Shown here piece after piece: positions 60,986 to 64,000 of a stretch of DNA of 64,000 bases (position 1 is the first letter of the stretch; each line of letters opens with the position of its first letter). The notes beneath the pieces were generated by a model. The model did not search any database. It saw nothing but the letters and a program-made list of their open reading frames with translations, and was not told the origin of the DNA. The position numbers and the translations under genes were made by a program. Origin of the DNA: Streptomyces sp. WP-1 (GTDB lineage Bacteria > Actinomycetota > Actinomycetes > Streptomycetales > Streptomycetaceae); the NCBI RefSeq assembly GCF_030450125.1, contig NZ_CP123923.1:1364001-1428000 (forward strand), in the 5' to 3' direction.

Positions 60986-62917
60986 TCAGGGGAAGGGATG
61001 CGGCGCCGGGTTGAGATCGGCGGGCGTCAAGTCGGCGTTCCGCAGGCCCGCTTCGCGCAGCGCGGTGCGCATGCGGGGCATCAGCGGGGCGCGTTGCCGG
61101 CTGGTGCCGAAGTCGATCGGGAGCAGGCCGGGCACCAGGACCTTGACGGTGTGCAGGCCCAACTCCCGTTGTTCCGGGGCGGTCTGGTCGACAACGACGA
61201 CGTCGAAGCCGTGCCCGGTGACGGCGGCGACGCATGCCGCCACGTCGGTGCGCAGGTCGGCGGCCGGTGTCAGGGCGCCCTCCCCGGTGGCGAGGGAGGC
61301 GAGCGGCACCCGTTCGGCGTCCTCGCGACCGCGCAGCAGGAAGTCGGTGTACCGGCGCATCTCGGGCAGCCCGTACAGCAGGGGGTGGTCGTGCAGCACC
61401 TGGACCTGGGCGAAGTCCCCCGCCATGCGCCGCAGCCGGGGCGCGTCGCGGGCGGTGCGGCGGCGCAGGTTGACCGCGTCGGTGGCGATCTCGCAGAGCC
61501 CGCCGGCGAGCGCGGCCTCGGGGTCGAGGGAGGCGCCCGCGCCGAAGCAGAGCAGTCCGGGCCCGCCGTCGACGCGTTCGGCGACCGCGGTCACCACGGG
61601 TACCGGGAAGGTGACGCGGGTGTCGAAGAACCGGGCACGGTAACCGTACATTTCCAGCCGGTCGACCATGGCGCGGGTCGCGGCCCGGGTGCTGCTCGCC
61701 GGGTCGATCTCGGGCAGCCGCGGCCGGCCGAACCAGGCCAGCAGGAAGGCGTCGCGTTCGACGGTCTCCATCAGCCCGTGGTAGACGGCCTCGGTCAGAC
61801 TGCCGCCGGAGGCACAGCCGTTGGAGCTCTCCTGGACGAAACGCCGCCGGATGCCGCCGGGCGCGTGGTAGTAGGCGACGATCTCGGGCACGAGGACCGG
61901 CCGGTCGTCGCGCAGCGACCAGCCCCACACCCAGTCCACCGGGCGGTCCGGGGCGAAGCGCGGCACCTCGGGGGCGGCGGCGTGGAAGGCGTCGGAGTAC
62001 AGGCCGGTGACGCGCGGGTCGACGGCGAGGTCCCCGAGGTCGTCGAGGGTCGCGCCGACCACGGTCCGCTTGGCGCGGGCCCGCATCCCGGCGAACCGCT
62101 CCAGTCCCTCCAGCACCCCGACCCGGACGCTGGTGCCGTAGGAGCCGGTGTGGCCGCCCCAGTAGCACTCCCGCAGGTAGTCGCCCGAGCGGGTGGTGAA
62201 GGCGCCGATCACCGAGGAGGTCGACGCGGAGGCCAGGTCGGGCGCGAAGGAGGGGCCGAGGGCGCCGGTGACGGGGTTGACGAACGCCTCCGGCACCAGG
62301 TCGTACGCGGCGAGCGGGCGTGAGCGGAAGTCGTCCGGGTCGTGCTTGGCGCCGGGGTCCAGGGTGATCCGGGCGCCCTCGGCGGTGTCGTCCGGGCGGG
62401 TTGCGCAGGACGGGCACTCGCCGTCGGGCACCAGCGCGATGCGGCTGACGCGCAGGGTCTCCAGGTCCAGCAGCCACACCCACGGGTGCCGGCCGCCCCG
62501 CTCCCCGCGGGCCACCGCCGCGACCAGCGTGGCGAGGGCGTCCACCGTGAAGCCGGCCAGCCAGGGCGGGGTGCCGGTGGCCCGGGGTCCGTCGCCGCGT
62601 TCCAGCGCGTCCCGCAGGTGTCCGGCCCGCACCGCCTGCCAGCGGCGCGCGAGGCACCGGGGGCAGCCGGGCGCGCCCTCGGCCGGTACGGGACCGACCA
62701 GGGCGTGGTGTCCGTACAGGCCGACCGGTACCGCGTCCCGCGTGAACTCATCTGCTCCGACGGCGAGTTCGTCGCGGGTGCCGAGCGGGGTCACCGTCGC
62801 CGGCGGGGTGCCCGGGTGTCCGGCGAGTGCGGTGGTGAGCGCGGCGCACACCGCGTCCCACGGCCCGGTGGCCGGGGGCGGGGCGGGGTGCGGCACGGTC
62901 TCGGTCTCAGTGGGCAC
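60986..62917 (-). CDS. TOMM YcaO cyclodehydratase
   Basis: A 643-residue YcaO protein. The N-terminal 200 residues contain CPRCLARRWQ and GECPSCATRP, two CxxC pairs that probably bind zinc. The YcaO domain has VLEGLERFAG, QESSNGCASG and METVERDAFLLAWF for ATP and magnesium. VVVVDQTAPEQRELGLHTVK and the terminal PHPFP match the copy at 50089. Retention of all ATP motifs marks it as an active cyclodehydratase. Its ATG lies 11 bases inside the preceding gene. The two active paralogues plus a degenerate third are notable for such a small precursor. Confidence 0.93.
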   Translation of the reverse strand: MPTETETVPHPAPPPATGPWDAVCAALTTALAGHPGTPPATVTPLGTRDELAVGADEFTRDAVPVGLYGHHALVGPVPAEGAPGCPRCLARRWQAVRAGHLRDALERGDGPRATGTPPWLAGFTVDALATLVAAVARGERGGRHPWVWLLDLETLRVSRIALVPDGECPSCATRPDDTAEGARITLDPGAKHDPDDFRSRPLAAYDLVPEAFVNPVTGALGPSFAPDLASASTSSVIGAFTTRSGDYLRECYWGGHTGSYGTSVRVGVLEGLERFAGMRARAKRTVVGATLDDLGDLAVDPRVTGLYSDAFHAAAPEVPRFAPDRPVDWVWGWSLRDDRPVLVPEIVAYYHAPGGIRRRFVQESSNGCASGGSLTEAVYHGLMETVERDAFLLAWFGRPRLPEIDPASSTRAATRAMVDRLEMYGYRARFFDTRVTFPVPVVTAVAERVDGGPGLLCFGAGASLDPEAALAGGLCEIATDAVNLRRRTARDAPRLRRMAGDFAQVQVLHDHPLLYGLPEMRRYTDFLLRGREDAERVPLASLATGEGALTPAADLRTDVAACVAAVTGHGFDVVVVDQTAPEQRELGLHTVKVLVPGLLPIDFGTSRQRAPLMPRMRTALREAGLRNADLTPADLNPAPHPFP

Positions 62918-64000
62918 GGCGCGTCCCGCGGGTCAGCACGACACGCGACGCGAACACGGCGCCCTCGGCGAGGTCGGGCGCGGCGACCCGCACCGCGAAG
63001 GCGTCCCGTCCGGCCGCGGCGAGGCCGTCGAGAACGGCGGGCCAGGTGGTCTCCACGGCGGGGGCCGGTACGACGCCGTCGGGGACGAGGGTCGCCGCGT
63101 CCAGGTCGGCCCACAGCGGGTCACCGGCGTCGGACTCGCCCCCGGCGCGGCGCAGTTGCTCCGCGCCGAGCAGATCGCGCAGCGCCTCCAGCACGGCATC
63201 GCGGTGCCGGAGCGCGCTGCCGGTGGCCCAACGCGCCGCGCCGCTCGGCGCGTCGGTGAACCGGGCGAGCACGATTGGCAGCAACGGGCTGCCCAGGTCC
63301 AGGACTTCGACGGTGACGCCGAGGTTCTCCGCCGACCGCAGCAGGAAGCGCAGCTCCGGGTCCCCGGTGAGGGTCGCGGGGTCCACGGTGCGTACGGGAT
63401 TCGTGCGGCGGACGGCGGCGGCCAGGGCGTCGTGGGCGAGCGCGGTGCGCAGGGCGCGGGCGAGCGCGGCCCGGGGGCTGCCCGCGGCGCCGGTGCCGGC
63501 GGAGGTCCGTTCGAACAGGCCCGCGTCGTTCCAGCCGCCGAAGGTGCGCACGGCGCCCGCGGGCACCAGCACGGTCCGGCCGTCGAGCAGCGAGGTGGCC
63601 TCGCTGAAGTGGGCGATCCGGTCGGCGGGGACGTCCAGGCCGCTGGAGACGGCGAGTTGGGCGGGGGCGAGACGGGTCCACTTGCCCGCGGCGGCCTCCA
63701 GCGCGGCGGACGGCAGCACCTGGGGCGGGACGACGTGTTCGACGTACACCTCGGCGGCGCGGAACAGCGCGTTCAGGCGGGCCCCGGCGACATGGTGGAC
63801 ATCGGCGGCGGACACCTCGCGCATCCGCCCGGGCGCGAGGCCCAGCCGTACGGTGCCGATCTTGAGCGGGGTCTGCTCCCACTCGTCGTCGGCGTACGCG
63901 GTGAAGACGCCTGCCGCTTCGCGGACCAGGACGTCGCGCCGCTCCAGCGCGGCGAGCGCGGCGCGGGCGACGTCCTCGTCGGCGGCGCCGTCGGCGGGCG
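62907..64000 (-). CDS. degenerate YcaO-like protein, C-terminal part (5' end outside window)
   Basis: The minus-strand frame is open to the right edge (364 residues visible). VYVEHVVPPQVLPSAALEAA, IAHFSEATSLLDGRTVLVPA and GTGAAGSPRAALARALRTAL have the layout of a YcaO domain. Where active YcaOs have E.iERDA this one reads TALAHDALAAAV, so the ATP/magnesium-binding acidic residues are gone, and it lacks the Pro-rich tail. It is likely a non-catalytic partner that binds the leader or stabilises the YcaO complex, possibly with an E1-like domain beyond the edge. First visible gene of the operon; the operon therefore starts outside the window. Confidence 0.7.
   Translation of the reverse strand, partial: PADGAADEDVARAALAALERRDVLVREAAGVFTAYADDEWEQTPLKIGTVRLGLAPGRMREVSAADVHHVAGARLNALFRAAEVYVEHVVPPQVLPSAALEAAAGKWTRLAPAQLAVSSGLDVPADRIAHFSEATSLLDGRTVLVPAGAVRTFGGWNDAGLFERTSAGTGAAGSPRAALARALRTALAHDALAAAVRRTNPVRTVDPATLTGDPELRFLLRSAENLGVTVEVLDLGSPLLPIVLARFTDAPSGAARWATGSALRHRDAVLEALRDLLGAEQLRRAGGESDAGDPLWADLDAATLVPDGVVPAPAVETTWPAVLDGLAAAGRDAFAVRVAAPDLAEGAVFASRVVLTRGTRRAH

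Noticed and set aside
49845..64000. Classical thiopeptide (pyridine-centred macrocycle)
   Set aside because: Only one SpaB_C-type protein is visible and the LanB protein needs it as eliminase; no separate cyclase is seen in the window.

Overview
The window is chromosomal DNA of a Streptomyces (species not determined). The evidence is very high GC with strong third-position GC, frequent GTG and TTG starts, a long chaplin with an LAHTG sortase signal, a complete conservon (cvnA-cvnD), several Streptomyces-type regulators and a Streptomyces-style azole-peptide gene cluster. No phage integrase, transposase, CRISPR array or rRNA was seen. The only RNA gene found is a tRNA-Pro(GGG).

Layout. 1-15.3 kb is mostly metabolic: the end of a DUF309 gene, cobF and a convergent cobK (cobalamin), a truncated aldo/keto reductase, an acyl-CoA ligase and thiolase pair, a lipase-like hydrolase, Dps, an EndoIII-like protein, a HAD phosphatase, a DUF574 methyltransferase, a glutamine synthetase-like gene coupled to an amidohydrolase (the two halves of fungal FluG), a NUDIX-like gene and two translationally coupled genes of unknown role.

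15.3-28.9 kb is rich in NTPase-based conflict or signalling genes. First comes a divergent pair: an NB-ARC/TPR protein and a small protein. They share an amyloid-like motif (NSI..GTFS.PV.Q.RD), at the N-terminus of the first and the C-terminus of the second. Then, after a membrane-protein remnant and a chaplin, come a Trypco2 protein, an EAD2/VMAP-C-like protein and a 1322-residue STAND/TPR protein of the FxSxx-COOH system type. Facing them on the other strand are a trypsin-like protease with an EAD2-like C-terminus, a tiny FxsA-like precursor and a stand-alone HExxH peptide hydroxylase. The radical SAM enzyme FxsB is missing, and the precursor does not end in FxSxx.

28.9-49.7 kb holds regulators and metabolism: XRE/SDR, P450, SDR, tRNA-Pro, a split transketolase, YjbR, LysR, kbl-tdh, a GAF protein with a conservon, cupin/TetR, a metallo-beta-lactamase-fold hydrolase, an amino-acid dehydrogenase with a TetR regulator and two palindromic operators, and an M20 amidohydrolase.

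49.8-64 kb is a ribosomal-peptide cluster that runs off the right edge. A 57-residue precursor has a 23-residue core in which 21 residues are Ser, Thr or Cys. It faces a tightly coupled minus-strand operon: degenerate YcaO (partial), YcaO, SagB-type oxidase, LanB-type dehydratase, SpaB_C-type eliminase, a PqqD/M50-peptidase/ABC-ATPase fusion, an ABC permease and a second YcaO. The expected product is a linear azole- and dehydroamino-acid-containing peptide. No separate pyridine synthase, which would make a thiopeptide macrocycle, is visible.
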